This document shows positions 43,515 through 52,980 of a stretch of 64,000 nucleotides of DNA, piece after piece. The notes beneath the pieces are model-generated. The model had not been told where the DNA came from and searched no databases. It worked only from the letters and a program-made list of their open reading frames with translations. How positions within the stretch are numbered: position 1 is the first letter of the stretch; every line of letters begins with the position of its first letter. Location: contig NZ_JAVSNJ010000012.1 in NCBI RefSeq assembly GCF_032144095.1, positions 24,797 through 88,796 on the forward strand, written 5' to 3'. A program made the position numbers and the translations under genes. The stretch is from Sphaerochaeta sp032144095. Its GTDB lineage: Bacteria; Spirochaetota; Spirochaetia; Sphaerochaetales; Sphaerochaetaceae.

Positions 43515-45764
43515 CTAGCCTACCGGACCGTTCTTGTACTTTTTGGAGGTGAGATACTCACCCTTGGAACCGATAGCCTTCCCATCGACCTTGACCACGC
43601 CATCCTCTGCATAGATGGGCATGGCGAAGAAGTGGTCAGCCTTCACAAAGGAAAGGGCCTCTGCAGGGGTTTCAAACCCTTCCGGCTGCAATATGGTCCC
43701 CACCTCAAACTGCGGTGCAAACAGCACCTCACAGGTGGTGTGTTCCTCAGCATCCGGGTCGTTGGCTGCCAGCAACATCCCGCAGCTCTTCACCCCACGG
43801 AAATTGGCCGGCTTGAGGTTGCTTACCAGCACGATATTCTGGCCCAGCAACTCTTCTTCCGTATAGTAAGGTACGATAGAGCTGACGATGGTCCTGCTCT
43901 CCTCCTCCTTGCAGTCGAGGCTGAGGATGTACAGCTTGTCCCCATTGGGATGCTTCTCGACGTTGGTAACCTTGGCAACCTTGAGGATCACCCTCCGGTT
44001 GAACTGCTCGGCCACGCTCTCTTGCTTTTCATTCATATCCATTGTCTTCTCCGGTTGTCTTTGTTGTTCTGTCTTTTTTGTAGCAGCAAGGCTTTCCTTT
44101 TCTGCCCTCTCATCCTGCGAACCTGCAAAACGGGTCCGAAGCTCTGCAATCAGGCTGTCCTCCAGCTTGGTAAAGAGCAGTTCGGTCTCCCCTATATCTG
44201 TTACGCCCTCAAATTGGCCAAGGGTCGTCCAACGCAACCCCTTGCTATCCAGAAATGAGAGTATCTTCCCGCTGGTAGAAGGCATATAGGGTTCGAGCAT
44301 GATGCCAAGGTCACGGATGAGGTAGACCAGGGTCTTCAGCAAGGAGGCGGCCTTCTCTGGGTTCTCCAGGCGCATCTTCCAAGGCTCGCCATCCTGAAAA
44401 GCCTTGTTCCCGATCGAGGAAAGTGCGACGATCTGCCTAAGTGCATCCCGCTCCTCGGCATGCTCCAGATGGGCATCAATGAGTTTTTCCTTTTCAAGAA
44501 TCAACTCTTTCAGACCTTCATCGATGGTTCCCTGAGGAACCTTGCCATCATAGAACCTCCTGATGAAGGTCAGTGTCCTGTTGACCAGGTTGGAGATATT
44601 GCCAATGAGCTCTCCGTTGATCTTCTCCTGGAAATCGGCCCAGGTAAAGGTGACATCACTCTTTTCCGGTCGGTTGTAGAACATGTAGAAGCGCCAGGCA
44701 TCGGCAGGGATCCCTGTATCCTGTACATCGTTGCCAAAAATGCCTATGCCCAGGCTCTTGCTGAACTTACCGCCCTCGTAGTTGAGGTATTCGGTGCTGC
44801 TCATATGGTGGAGCATCGTCCACTTCTCCCCTGTTGCAAGCTGGCAGGAAGGGAAAATGACCGTATGGAAGGGAATGTTGTCCTTACCGATGAATTGGAA
44901 CAGTTCAGTATTTTCTGGGGTATGCCACCACCTCTGCCAATCGGCAGTGCCATTGGCTGTGATGGAGACGTACCCGATGGGGGCATCGAACCAGACATAG
45001 AAGACCTTGTTCTCATACCCTGGCTTGGGTACGGGTATTCCCCACTTCAGGTCGCGTGTGATGCACCGCTCCTTCAACCCGTCCCTGATCCAGGATTTGG
45101 TTACCTGGATGGCGTTGTTGGCCCAGAAGCCATCCACGCTCGCCTGCTCCATCCAGGCTTCCAGCAGTGGAAGGGCCTTGGGAAGGTCGACATAGAGATG
45201 GTTGGTCCTTTTCAGGATCGGGGTAGTACCACAGACGCCACATCGGCTGTCCAGCAGTTCCGTAGGGTCAAGGAGTGTCTGGCATGCGTCGCACTGGTCC
45301 CCACGGGCGCCTTTGCTGCCACAATGGGGGCAGGTGCCCTCAACAAAACGGTCTGCAAGGAAACGCTCGCACTTGGGGCAGTAGAGCTGCTCAATCTCGT
45401 GCTCGTTGATGAAACCCGCCTCATCGACCTTGGTGAAGATTTCCTGCACGATGCGTGTCTGCTCAGGGGTGCTGGTCCTGCCAAAATGATCGAAATTGAT
45501 ATCAAACCAGCGGTAGATATCCCTGTGGATCGCATGAAACCGGTCGCAAAGCTCCTGTGGGGTCACCCCCTCCTTCAGTGCCTTGGTCTCCGTAGCGGTG
45601 CCATATTCATCAGTACCGCAGATATAGAGGGTCTCATACCCCTTGGATCGACAAAACCGCGCAAAAACGTCGGCAGAAAGCACTTGGGTGAGGTTTCCCA
45701 AATGAGGAATGTTGTTTACATACGGTAGTGCAGATGTTACCAGTCTCTTTTTCATAGGGGACAT
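43515..45764 (-). CDS. metG: Methionyl-tRNA synthetase with C-terminal tRNA-binding domain
   Basis: Charges tRNA-Met. The 749 residues have the HIGH-equivalent YVNNIPHLGN near 14-23, zinc-knuckle pairs CPKC, CPHC, CDAC and CGVC between about 145 and 190, the KFSKS signature near 330, an anticodon-binding domain, a disordered Lys/Glu/Gln linker near 590-620, and an EMAPII/Trbp111-like domain (NRRVILKVAKVTNVEKHPNGDKLY). The reading frame is open to 45875 but that would cover the hflK leader. ATG at 45764 or 45755 is likely; neither has a strong Shine-Dalgarno, so the exact start is uncertain. Confidence 0.95.
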   Translation of the reverse strand: MSPMKKRLVTSALPYVNNIPHLGNLTQVLSADVFARFCRSKGYETLYICGTDEYGTATETKALKEGVTPQELCDRFHAIHRDIYRWFDINFDHFGRTSTPEQTRIVQEIFTKVDEAGFINEHEIEQLYCPKCERFLADRFVEGTCPHCGSKGARGDQCDACQTLLDPTELLDSRCGVCGTTPILKRTNHLYVDLPKALPLLEAWMEQASVDGFWANNAIQVTKSWIRDGLKERCITRDLKWGIPVPKPGYENKVFYVWFDAPIGYVSITANGTADWQRWWHTPENTELFQFIGKDNIPFHTVIFPSCQLATGEKWTMLHHMSSTEYLNYEGGKFSKSLGIGIFGNDVQDTGIPADAWRFYMFYNRPEKSDVTFTWADFQEKINGELIGNISNLVNRTLTFIRRFYDGKVPQGTIDEGLKELILEKEKLIDAHLEHAEERDALRQIVALSSIGNKAFQDGEPWKMRLENPEKAASLLKTLVYLIRDLGIMLEPYMPSTSGKILSFLDSKGLRWTTLGQFEGVTDIGETELLFTKLEDSLIAELRTRFAGSQDERAEKESLAATKKTEQQRQPEKTMDMNEKQESVAEQFNRRVILKVAKVTNVEKHPNGDKLYILSLDCKEEESRTIVSSIVPYYTEEELLGQNIVLVSNLKPANFRGVKSCGMLLAANDPDAEEHTTCEVLFAPQFEVGTILQPEGFETPAEALSFVKADHFFAMPIYAEDGVVKVDGKAIGSKGEYLTSKKYKNGPVG

Positions 45765-45889
45765 AATAGCCCGCTTGGCCCTTAATTTCAATGGCAAAAC
45801 GGGTAATGTGCTCGAGATTCTGACCTTGACGATAGTTGTTGGAGGAAGTACATTGGATATGTGTCTCTTCGACACATCAAGGAGTTATC

Positions 45890-46870
45890 ATGGATACTAT
45901 GCAGCAGCCACCTAGGCCTGCACGAAAAGCGAACAACATCAGCCCAAAACTCGTTATTTGGATTATCGTTGCCGTCGTGTTGGTCATGCTGGTTCTCAGC
46001 AGCTTTTTTGTTGTTGACCAGACCGAGCAGTCCGTAGTCCTTCGCTTCGGCAAGTACAGCAGGACTGTAGGACCTGGCCTCCAGACAAAGATTCCCCTGG
46101 GAATCGAGGCGAGTTACAATGTTCCGACACAGGTCGTCCAGACCATGACCTTCGGTTATCGATCGAGCCCTTCAAAAGGGGCCTTGTATGCAAACCCCGA
46201 CTATGCAAATGAGTCGGTAATGCTTACAGGAGACCTGAACATCATCGATGTCGAATGGATCGTACAGTACAAGATCGAAGATCCCGTAAAATGGATGTTC
46301 AACGTTGAGTCAAGGGAGACCACCATCAGGGATATCAGCCAGAGCGTCATGAACAAGCTGGTTGGGGACCTTCCGATCCTCTCTGTCATGACCAGCGAGC
46401 GTACCAAGATCGAGGTTGAAGCCCAGGCAGAGATGCAGAAGGTATTTGACACCTATGGTCTTGGGGTAAGGGTCGTAACGGTCAAGTTGCAGAACATCGT
46501 TCCTCCAGTGGGCGCAGTCCAGGATGCCTTTGAAGATGTCAACAAGGCAATCCAGGATATGAACCGCCTCATCAACGAAGGAAAGCAGAACTACAACAAG
46601 GTCATCCCTTCCGCAAAGGGTGAAGCGAACAAGGCCATTCAGGTTGCCCAGGGATACGCAGCAGAGCGGGTAAACCAGGCAGAAGGTGATGTCGCTCGTT
46701 TCAACAGCGTCCTCGACGTCTATAGGCAAAACAAGGAAATTACCCGGACAAGGCTCTACATCGAGACCATGGAATCGATCATCAATCCAGTAGAAGGCGG
46801 TTCGGTTACCTTGGTGGACAAAAACCTATCCAACTTCCTGCCAGTCCAGATGCTTGGGGGTCAAAAATGA
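45890..46870 (+). CDS. hflK: HflK, FtsH protease-associated SPFH membrane protein
   Basis: With HflC it forms the large membrane cage around FtsH. The 326 residues have one N-terminal transmembrane segment (about 18-42), the SPFH/prohibitin domain (QTEQSVVLRFGKYSRTVGPGL) and a long helical region (GEANKAIQVAQGYAAERVNQAEGD). ATG 45890 has AAGGAG at good spacing. It overlaps hflC by 4 bp. The usual neighbour hflX is absent; metG is divergent upstream. Confidence 0.94.
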   Translation: MDTMQQPPRPARKANNISPKLVIWIIVAVVLVMLVLSSFFVVDQTEQSVVLRFGKYSRTVGPGLQTKIPLGIEASYNVPTQVVQTMTFGYRSSPSKGALYANPDYANESVMLTGDLNIIDVEWIVQYKIEDPVKWMFNVESRETTIRDISQSVMNKLVGDLPILSVMTSERTKIEVEAQAEMQKVFDTYGLGVRVVTVKLQNIVPPVGAVQDAFEDVNKAIQDMNRLINEGKQNYNKVIPSAKGEANKAIQVAQGYAAERVNQAEGDVARFNSVLDVYRQNKEITRTRLYIETMESIINPVEGGSVTLVDKNLSNFLPVQMLGGQK

Positions 46871-47868
46871 GAACCAATGTAAACAAAAAACTTATAACCA
46901 CACTGGTGATAGTAGGAATTTTCCTCGTCATATTCGTCTTGCTTGGCCCTTTCTACATCCTGTATGAAGGCCAGCAGTCTGTACTCACACGCTTCGGCAA
47001 GATTGTAAACACGGAAACATCAGCAGGTCTGAAGTTCAAGATGCCGTTAGTGGACAATGTAGTGATCTACCCAAAGAAGATCATCTCCTGGGACGGAGCT
47101 GCACAGCGTATCCCTACCAAAGAGAACCAGTTCATCTGGGTCGATACCACTGCCCGCTGGAAGATTGCCGATCCTGCCAAGTACTATGAGACGGTAAATA
47201 CCATCAGCAATGGCCTTTCGAGGATGAACGACGTTTTGGACTCCTCGATCAGGACCATCATCAGCGAAAACTATCTCAATGAGTCGGTACGGAACACCAA
47301 CAAGATCAACAACATCAAGGTTGAGGAACAGGTGCAGAACCTTGACAACGTCGAGGATGCAGAGACCCTGCGCAACCTTACCGCAACCCAGGCAAGGCAG
47401 GAGACCATCAGCATCGGTCGTGATGGGCTGAGCCAGAGGATGTTCGAGCAGGCCAAACAGTTCACCGATGCTTTCGGTATCGAGCTCATCGACATCATCG
47501 TCAGGCAGATCCGCTACAGTGATGACCTCACCGAGAGCGTCTACCAGAGGATGATCAAGGAGAGGAACCAGATCGCAGAGGCCTACCGTTCCTACGGCCG
47601 TGGACAGCTTGCCCAGTGGCAAGGGAAGACGGAGAATGAGGAGAAGGTGATCCTTTCAGAGGCCTATGCAAAGAGCGAGACCATCAAGGGTATCGCCGAT
47701 GCCAAGGCTGCTGACATCTATGCCAAATCCTACAACCTAGACCCCGAGTTCTTCGAATTGTGGAGGACCCTGGAGTCCTACAGGAAGACCATTCCCAGCC
47801 TGGACAAGGTGTTGAGCACTGACATGCAGTACTTCAACCGCTTGTACGGCCAGGACATGGGCAAATAG
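46867..47868 (+). CDS. hflC: HflC, FtsH protease-associated SPFH membrane protein
   Basis: Partner of HflK. The 333 residues share its layout: one N-terminal membrane segment (about 9-31), the SPFH domain starting YEGQQSVLTRFGKIVNTETSAGL, and a C-terminal helix with IAEAYRSYGRGQLAQ and AKAADIYAKSYNLDPEFFELWRTLES. The ATG overlaps the hflK stop. A very strong terminator follows 16 bp after the stop. Confidence 0.95.
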   Translation: MRTNVNKKLITTLVIVGIFLVIFVLLGPFYILYEGQQSVLTRFGKIVNTETSAGLKFKMPLVDNVVIYPKKIISWDGAAQRIPTKENQFIWVDTTARWKIADPAKYYETVNTISNGLSRMNDVLDSSIRTIISENYLNESVRNTNKINNIKVEEQVQNLDNVEDAETLRNLTATQARQETISIGRDGLSQRMFEQAKQFTDAFGIELIDIIVRQIRYSDDLTESVYQRMIKERNQIAEAYRSYGRGQLAQWQGKTENEEKVILSEAYAKSETIKGIADAKAADIYAKSYNLDPEFFELWRTLESYRKTIPSLDKVLSTDMQYFNRLYGQDMGK

Positions 47869-47884
47869 ACTGCTATAGTTCTAG

Positions 47885-47928
47885 AATGGAAGGGATTATT
47901 TTTATCCCTTCCATTTTTTTTGTCCCTC
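47885..47928 (+). terminator. Terminator of hflKC
   Basis: A perfect 12-bp stem AATGGAAGGGAT/ATCCCTTCCATT with a 7-nt loop, followed by a run of eight T. Confidence 0.92.
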
Positions 47929-47943
47929 TGCTACACTTGACCC

Positions 47944-48621
47944 ATGCAAAAAAAGAATCTGGTGGCCTTCGACTTCGACGGCACACTCTACCCGATCATC
48001 CCCTATGACAGCGAACAGCGGCTCATCCTCACCAATGCCAAGGAAAGGGGACATCTCAACCGCCTCCGAGCAAAACGTATGGTCAAGAAGGATAGGGAGG
48101 GAAGAATGGCCCATGGGGAGTTCAACCAACGGTACTTGGACCTCCTGGGTGGATGCACCCCTTCACAGGTAGACCAGGTTGCAAGAGATCTCTCTTCCTT
48201 GGTAGACCCTTCCCAGTTTCTCCTGCTGGAAGAACTTTCCCGCCATGCAGAGCTGGCCATCCTCAGCTGTGGAACCGAGAACATCATCCACTCCTTTTTG
48301 GCCCAGCATGGGATAGACCATCACTTTTTCATGGTAAGCGGGAAAAACCTGGAGTTTTCCAGCAAAGGGTCGAAGCCTTCCATGGTTTGCTCCATTGCAT
48401 CACCCGAGCAAAAGCGAGCTGTCTTTGCTGACCTGAAAAGAGGATATTCCCACGCTATTGCAGTAGGGGACGGCCCAACGGACATCCCCATGCTTGAGCA
48501 AGCCGACCTAGGCCTTATAATTGACTGGAAAGCTGAGCCCGTGCGCTATCCATTTGAGACCTATACAGACCTCACCTCAACGCTGAAACGGTGTCTTTCC
48601 TACCTGGAGAGTGCCACGTAG
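47944..48621 (+). CDS. HAD-superfamily phosphatase (subfamily IB-like)
   Basis: A 225-residue hydrolase of small phosphate esters. Motif I is FDFDGTLYP at 9-17 with both catalytic Asp residues, motif II lies in ILSCGTEN near 100, and motif IV is GDGPTDIPM near 176. The helical cap after motif I fits phosphoserine phosphatase-like HAD-IB enzymes. The substrate is not predictable. It follows the hflKC terminator and overlaps the convergent permease gene by 22 bp. Confidence 0.85.
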   Translation: MQKKNLVAFDFDGTLYPIIPYDSEQRLILTNAKERGHLNRLRAKRMVKKDREGRMAHGEFNQRYLDLLGGCTPSQVDQVARDLSSLVDPSQFLLLEELSRHAELAILSCGTENIIHSFLAQHGIDHHFFMVSGKNLEFSSKGSKPSMVCSIASPEQKRAVFADLKRGYSHAIAVGDGPTDIPMLEQADLGLIIDWKAEPVRYPFETYTDLTSTLKRCLSYLESAT

Positions 48622-50255
48622 GAACTCTTCACACACACCTTCCAGCCCAGAGCGCATAAGGCCAGGGAAGCGGCAAGGGCCAAGAAGAAACCCAACACCG
48701 GCATGGAAAACAGGATAGTGGGGACCATGAGGGCTGTGAAGACAATGGCTATCACACAGATGGCCGCAGCCAGACCAAGCAAACCGTTGAGGTTGCTTTT
48801 CATTGCCTGCTGGGGAATAGTCCATTCGAGCAAGGGCTTTCTGTAGTCGATAGCCAGGCCAAAGCACGCAACGGTGCATACCACCACCAATTGCAGTGTC
48901 CACATCCAGAGGATATGGAGCAAGGGTAGCCGGAAAAACAGCAAGGCAAGAGCCAGGTAGACCAAAGAAGCACCACCAACCAGGAGCAGGTGCAACAGCA
49001 GCTTTGCCTTGACAAACTGTTCCGGCTTCAGGGGATAGATCTTGTCGAGCATGAAAAGGGGCCCTTGGCGGCTGATGCTGGTGGAACTCAGCATACAGAT
49101 GCTGGAAAAGAGGGCTACTGCCAGAAAGATCCCATAGGGCAGATACCTTGTGTGTACAAAATCTCCCAGCAAGCCCTGCAACTCACCCAGCACCCCGGTA
49201 AGGGCGTAGACACCCAGCAAAATAAGGGGTATCAACAGCTCTCCCACCAATTCAATCATGAATACCGATTGGCTCTGTATCACCTCAAGGTCCCGTTTCA
49301 TCAAGGTGAAGGTGACGCTCCTTTGCCTGAAGCTTTTCTGCTGTCCCCGTTTTTTCACCGAGGATTGTGCTGAGGCAACCAAGGAAAGGGTATGAAGATA
49401 CCCCTTGGAGACAAGGACGGTAGAGCCAAATGTGAACAAGAGCAAGAACACCAGGTTGCCCATAAGGGCCGACCATGAGAAGAGAGCCTTGGCCTGCAGG
49501 GCAAAAAGGGGAAAAAGAGCCACCAACCTTTGGAAGATCGGGCCAACCAGGGAGAGCATCGCCTGGTAGTCCACCGTGAGTGTGGCACCATCCTCCAGAC
49601 TTCGCGAGAAGGTCGCTATCATGGCAAGGGAGAAGGAGAGCATGACCAAAAAGGAGAACAGCTGTTCCAGCATCCTATACCGTCTTCCTTTCGCCAGGCG
49701 AATGAGCAGGTTTGCAGCCAACAGCGCCAGGGAGAGGGGAAAGAGAGGGCCCAGGGCCAGCAGGGCCAGGCTACCCAATAGATAGAGAAATCCTACCCCG
49801 TTGAGGAAAATGCCTGCAACCAGAGCTGGGAGCACTACCGCCATATACAGGGGGCTATAGAGTATGTAGGCGATAAGGAGGCGACTGAACAACAGCTCTT
49901 TGCCACTGACAGGCAAGGTCCCCAGGAGCTGAATATCCTTGCCGCTATACACAATGGAGGAGAGTCCGATGGAACCGATGAGGAAGGTCAGAAAAAACCC
50001 AACCAAGGAGGCTAGAAAGATTCCCAGATGGGGGATACCCATCAAGGATCCCAGCATCTGATAGGTAAAATAGTTGAAGCCCATCATGGCTTCCAGCATC
50101 AGAAGGGAAGAGACAAGCAGAATAGTGACCCCTATCTGCACAACCCTGCCCTTCACCGTTTTCTTTGCTACAGTGAGTCGGGAAAAATAGGTACGCAAGG
50201 GTCTTACCCCTTCGAGGAAGGCCACTACCTGCAGCAATACCACATGGAAGCGCAT
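48600..50255 (-). CDS. ABC-2 type transporter permease
   Basis: A 551-residue membrane protein with about twelve hydrophobic segments in two groups separated by a polar loop (LVASAQSSVKKRGQQKSFRQR near 285-305). No binding-protein or cytoplasmic enzyme domain is present. Its ATG overlaps the stop of the ATP-binding gene by one base, forming a two-gene exporter; the exported compound is unknown. Such permease/ATPase pairs often handle drugs, lipids or peptides. Confidence 0.82.
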   Translation of the reverse strand: MRFHVVLLQVVAFLEGVRPLRTYFSRLTVAKKTVKGRVVQIGVTILLVSSLLMLEAMMGFNYFTYQMLGSLMGIPHLGIFLASLVGFFLTFLIGSIGLSSIVYSGKDIQLLGTLPVSGKELLFSRLLIAYILYSPLYMAVVLPALVAGIFLNGVGFLYLLGSLALLALGPLFPLSLALLAANLLIRLAKGRRYRMLEQLFSFLVMLSFSLAMIATFSRSLEDGATLTVDYQAMLSLVGPIFQRLVALFPLFALQAKALFSWSALMGNLVFLLLFTFGSTVLVSKGYLHTLSLVASAQSSVKKRGQQKSFRQRSVTFTLMKRDLEVIQSQSVFMIELVGELLIPLILLGVYALTGVLGELQGLLGDFVHTRYLPYGIFLAVALFSSICMLSSTSISRQGPLFMLDKIYPLKPEQFVKAKLLLHLLLVGGASLVYLALALLFFRLPLLHILWMWTLQLVVVCTVACFGLAIDYRKPLLEWTIPQQAMKSNLNGLLGLAAAICVIAIVFTALMVPTILFSMPVLGFFLALAASLALCALGWKVCVKSSYVALSR

Positions 50256-50992
50256 CAGAGAACCGTCCCTTCGGTAAGCTCGAGAAAGAGCTGTTCCAGT
50301 GTCTCGCTATTGTTTCCCCGACTCTGTGCAAGAGCCTGCACAGTCCCCTCAAACAGCAGGCTTCCCTTCCTAATTATTCCGATACGGTCGCAGGTATCCT
50401 GGGCCACCTCCATTCCATGGGTGGAGAAAAACACGGTATTGCCCTTGTCTGCATAGTCTCTCATCGCCCTCTTCAGCAAAAAGGCAGCCTTGGGGTCAAG
50501 GCCGACCATCGGCTCATCAAGGATGAGCAGCTTGCTGGGATGCAACAGGGCGGCCATGAGGCCAAGCTTCTGTTTCATGCCATGGGAGTAGGATGAGATC
50601 TCATCATGCAAAGCCTTGTCCATCTCAAACAAGAGAGCGAGTTCCCCTATCTTTGCCCTTCTCTCTGCAGACGAGACAGCAAAGAGGTCAGAGATGAAAT
50701 CCAGGTGCCTGGAACCTGTCATCTTCTCATAGAAGAGAGGCTCATCGCTCACATAGCCGATGAGCCGCTTGATGGCCAGGCTCTCGTTTCCCATTTCCTT
50801 TCCATCGATGGTGATGGTCCCACTGTCAGGGCTCAGCAATCCGACCAGCATCTTGATGGTGGTGCTCTTTCCAGCCCCGTTAGGACCGAGAAAACCGAAG
50901 ATCTGCCCGCTTGCTATGGAGAGATTGAGGTTGTCCACTGCCTTGGGTTTGCCGCTACTGTATGATTTGCTTACTTGCTTGAATTCTATCAT
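50255..50992 (-). CDS. ABC exporter ATP-binding protein
   Basis: The ATPase of the two-gene ABC-2 exporter, 245 residues. Walker A is GPNGAGKST near 36, the signature is YSHGMKQKLGLMAALLHPSK (SHGMK in place of the usual SGGMK), Walker B is LLILDEPMVGLDP near 155, and the switch His lies in FSTHGM. ATG 50990-50992 has GGAG upstream. It overlaps the permease by one base and is divergent from argG across a 232-bp regulatory region. Confidence 0.93.
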   Translation of the reverse strand: MIEFKQVSKSYSSGKPKAVDNLNLSIASGQIFGFLGPNGAGKSTTIKMLVGLLSPDSGTITIDGKEMGNESLAIKRLIGYVSDEPLFYEKMTGSRHLDFISDLFAVSSAERRAKIGELALLFEMDKALHDEISSYSHGMKQKLGLMAALLHPSKLLILDEPMVGLDPKAAFLLKRAMRDYADKGNTVFFSTHGMEVAQDTCDRIGIIRKGSLLFEGTVQALAQSRGNNSETLEQLFLELTEGTVL

Positions 50993-51081
50993 CCTTGTTC
51001 TCCAAGGCAAGTATACGGGGGCAAAAAGGAAAATGCAATATCTATTTCGATTAATTTCTAATTAGGTTTTTACCTTTTTAC

Positions 51082-51168
51082 TGCATAAATATCAACAAAA
51101 TTCGACCATATTTGAGAAATTGTCGAACTTTAAGAATATTTATGCATACTTACTTGAATATATTTGCA
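51082..51168 (+). promoter_or_regulatory. Cluster of ArgR-like boxes upstream of argG
   Basis: Three 14-mers resemble the ArgR half-palindrome TGAATWWWWATTCA: 51082-51095 (TGCATAAATATCAA, 11 of 14), 51133-51146 read on the minus strand (TGCATAAATATTCT, 12 of 14) and 51155-51168 (TGAATATATTTGCA, 12 of 14). The last two start 22 bp apart, close to the 21-bp spacing of tandem ARG boxes, and the third covers the -35 box. Confidence 0.55.
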
Positions 51169-51182
51169 TCGTTCACTACAAT
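51154..51182 (+). promoter_or_regulatory. Promoter of argG
   Basis: TTGAAT (51154-51159), a 17-bp spacer and TACAAT (51177-51182), 43 bp before the start codon. Confidence 0.65.
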
Positions 51183-51224
51183 CCATCTATATTTCGAACA
51201 TACAGACTAGGGAGATTTTATAGC

Positions 51225-52442
51225 ATGAACAAAGAGAAAGTGATTCTAGCCTACAGCGGCGGCCTTGACACCTCAGTCATCCTCAAGTGGCTTAGCAACA
51301 AGGGCTTCGATGTCATTGCCTATGTAGCGAATGTCGGGCAAGACGAGGATTTTGCTGCCATCGAAAAGAAGGCATTTGAGACAGGGGCTTCCAAGGTCTA
51401 CATTGAGGACCTGCGCAAGGACCTGGTCACCGACTATGTGTTCCCTGCCCTGAAGGCGAACACCATCTACGAAGGCACCTATATGCTGGGCACCTCCCTT
51501 GCCCGCCCTATCATCGCCAAGCGTCAGGTGGAGATTGCCAAGAAAGAAGGAACCGTCTATGTTGCCCATGGTGCAACCGGGAAGGGAAACGACCAGGTCA
51601 GGTTCGAGTTCGGCTACTACATGCACATGCCTGAGGCGAAGATCATTGCCCCCTGGAAGGATCCCGAATGGCTCAGTGAGTTCGAAGGACGGTCGGATAT
51701 GATCGCATACGCCAAGAAGTATGGTATTTCCATCAAGGCATCTGTCAAGAAACCCTATAGTGAGGACGAGAACCTCATCCACATCAGCCACGAGGCAGGA
51801 ATCCTTGAGGATCCTTCCAAACGATGTCCTTCCGATGTGTTCAGCCTTACCCTCAGCCCCCAGGAGGCACCGGACAAGGAGACAGCCCTCAGTTTCGAGT
51901 TTGAGGATGGCATACCCCTTTCGGTGAAGAACGAGAATGACGGGACGGTTGTCACCGACCCCCTTGAGATGATCATCTACCTGAACAAGATTGGCCATGA
52001 CAATGCAATCGGCCGTGTCGACATGGTGGAGAACCGCTATATCGGCATCAAGAGTCGTGGCGTATACGAGACCCCTGGCTGCGAGATCCTCTGGAAGGCC
52101 CACCACAACCTTGAAGGCATTACCATGGACAAGGAGGTTATGCACCTCCGTGACTCCCTGATGCCCAAGTATGCTGAGCTCATCTACAACGGCTATTGGT
52201 TCTCCCCTGAATTCAACATGCTCAGCGCAGCCTTCGAACAGAGCCAGAAAAAGGTAACCGGGACATCCAAGGTAGTTCTCTACAAGGGCAATGTCATCTT
52301 CGCAGGAGTATCGAGTCCCCTCTCCCTCTATGACGAAGCCCTTGGTTCCATGGACAAGGCAGGCGGGTATCATCCGGTTGACTGCAAGGGTTTCATCAAC
52401 ATCAACGCGATCCGCCTGATGGCCAGTGCCAGGAGAGGGTAA
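51225..52442 (+). CDS. argG: Argininosuccinate synthase
   Basis: Joins citrulline and aspartate with ATP in arginine biosynthesis. The 405 residues begin VILAYSGGLDTSVILKWL, the N-type ATP pyrophosphatase P-loop, then HGATGKGNDQVRFE near 113 and a C-terminal helix. Start ATG 51225 has GGGAG upstream; the longer open frame from 51120 lies in the promoter and operator region. argH is not adjacent. ArgR-like boxes over the promoter indicate arginine repression. Confidence 0.97.
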   Translation: MNKEKVILAYSGGLDTSVILKWLSNKGFDVIAYVANVGQDEDFAAIEKKAFETGASKVYIEDLRKDLVTDYVFPALKANTIYEGTYMLGTSLARPIIAKRQVEIAKKEGTVYVAHGATGKGNDQVRFEFGYYMHMPEAKIIAPWKDPEWLSEFEGRSDMIAYAKKYGISIKASVKKPYSEDENLIHISHEAGILEDPSKRCPSDVFSLTLSPQEAPDKETALSFEFEDGIPLSVKNENDGTVVTDPLEMIIYLNKIGHDNAIGRVDMVENRYIGIKSRGVYETPGCEILWKAHHNLEGITMDKEVMHLRDSLMPKYAELIYNGYWFSPEFNMLSAAFEQSQKKVTGTSKVVLYKGNVIFAGVSSPLSLYDEALGSMDKAGGYHPVDCKGFININAIRLMASARRG

Positions 52443-52500
52443 TTCCTTTTCCCTGGATACCATTGCCCTGCTTCCATTGTATATTCGAAAGAGGTGAAGC

Positions 52501-52977
52501 ATGAAGATGACAACTGCTGAGATAGTGCAGAAGTCAGTAGAAGAGGCGATGCAAACGGTCAGATCCAATATGGGTGGGCCGTTTGGAGCCGCCATTGTCG
52601 ATGAGACCGGTAAGCTCTACCTGGCTTCCAACACTGTCCTTGCAAGCCATGACCCGACCTCCCATGCCGAGGTCAATGTCATCCGGAAGGTTTGTGCAGA
52701 AAAGCAAAGCCATGATTTGAGCGGATGTATCCTCTACACAACCTGCTACCCCTGCCCTATGTGCATCAGTGCTTGCATCTGGGCAAACATCAGGGAGATC
52801 CACTACGGCTGTACCGCCAAGGATGCCATGAAGATAGGATTTCGCGATGACTTCATCTACGATTTCATCCTCGGTGGATGCAAGGATACGGAGGTACTCA
52901 CGCTGACAGGCGATAGCAGGGAAGCTTGCCTTCCCCTCTTTGCACAGTACAGTGCAGAGGGCAAGCAACTCTACTAG
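52501..52977 (+). CDS. Nucleoside/guanine deaminase (cytidine deaminase superfamily)
   Basis: A zinc deaminase of 158 residues. The active-site motifs are THE-like SHAEVNVI near 53 (His ligand and proton-shuttle Glu) and YPCPMCISA near 82 (two Cys ligands). Overall length and the C-terminal helix resemble the Bacillus GuaD-type guanine deaminases and tRNA adenosine deaminase-like proteins; the substrate could be guanine or another purine. AGAGGTGAAGC precedes the ATG. It converges with the ferredoxin-like gene. Confidence 0.85.
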   Translation: MKMTTAEIVQKSVEEAMQTVRSNMGGPFGAAIVDETGKLYLASNTVLASHDPTSHAEVNVIRKVCAEKQSHDLSGCILYTTCYPCPMCISACIWANIREIHYGCTAKDAMKIGFRDDFIYDFILGGCKDTEVLTLTGDSREACLPLFAQYSAEGKQLY

Positions 52978-52980
52978 GCT

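Noticed and set aside
44460..45728. 422-codon open frame opposite metG
   Set aside because: Antisense to zinc-binding and catalytic motifs of MetG; no recognisable domain.
51273..52595. 440-codon open frame opposite argG
   Set aside because: Antisense to well-conserved ArgG; no start signal or motif.
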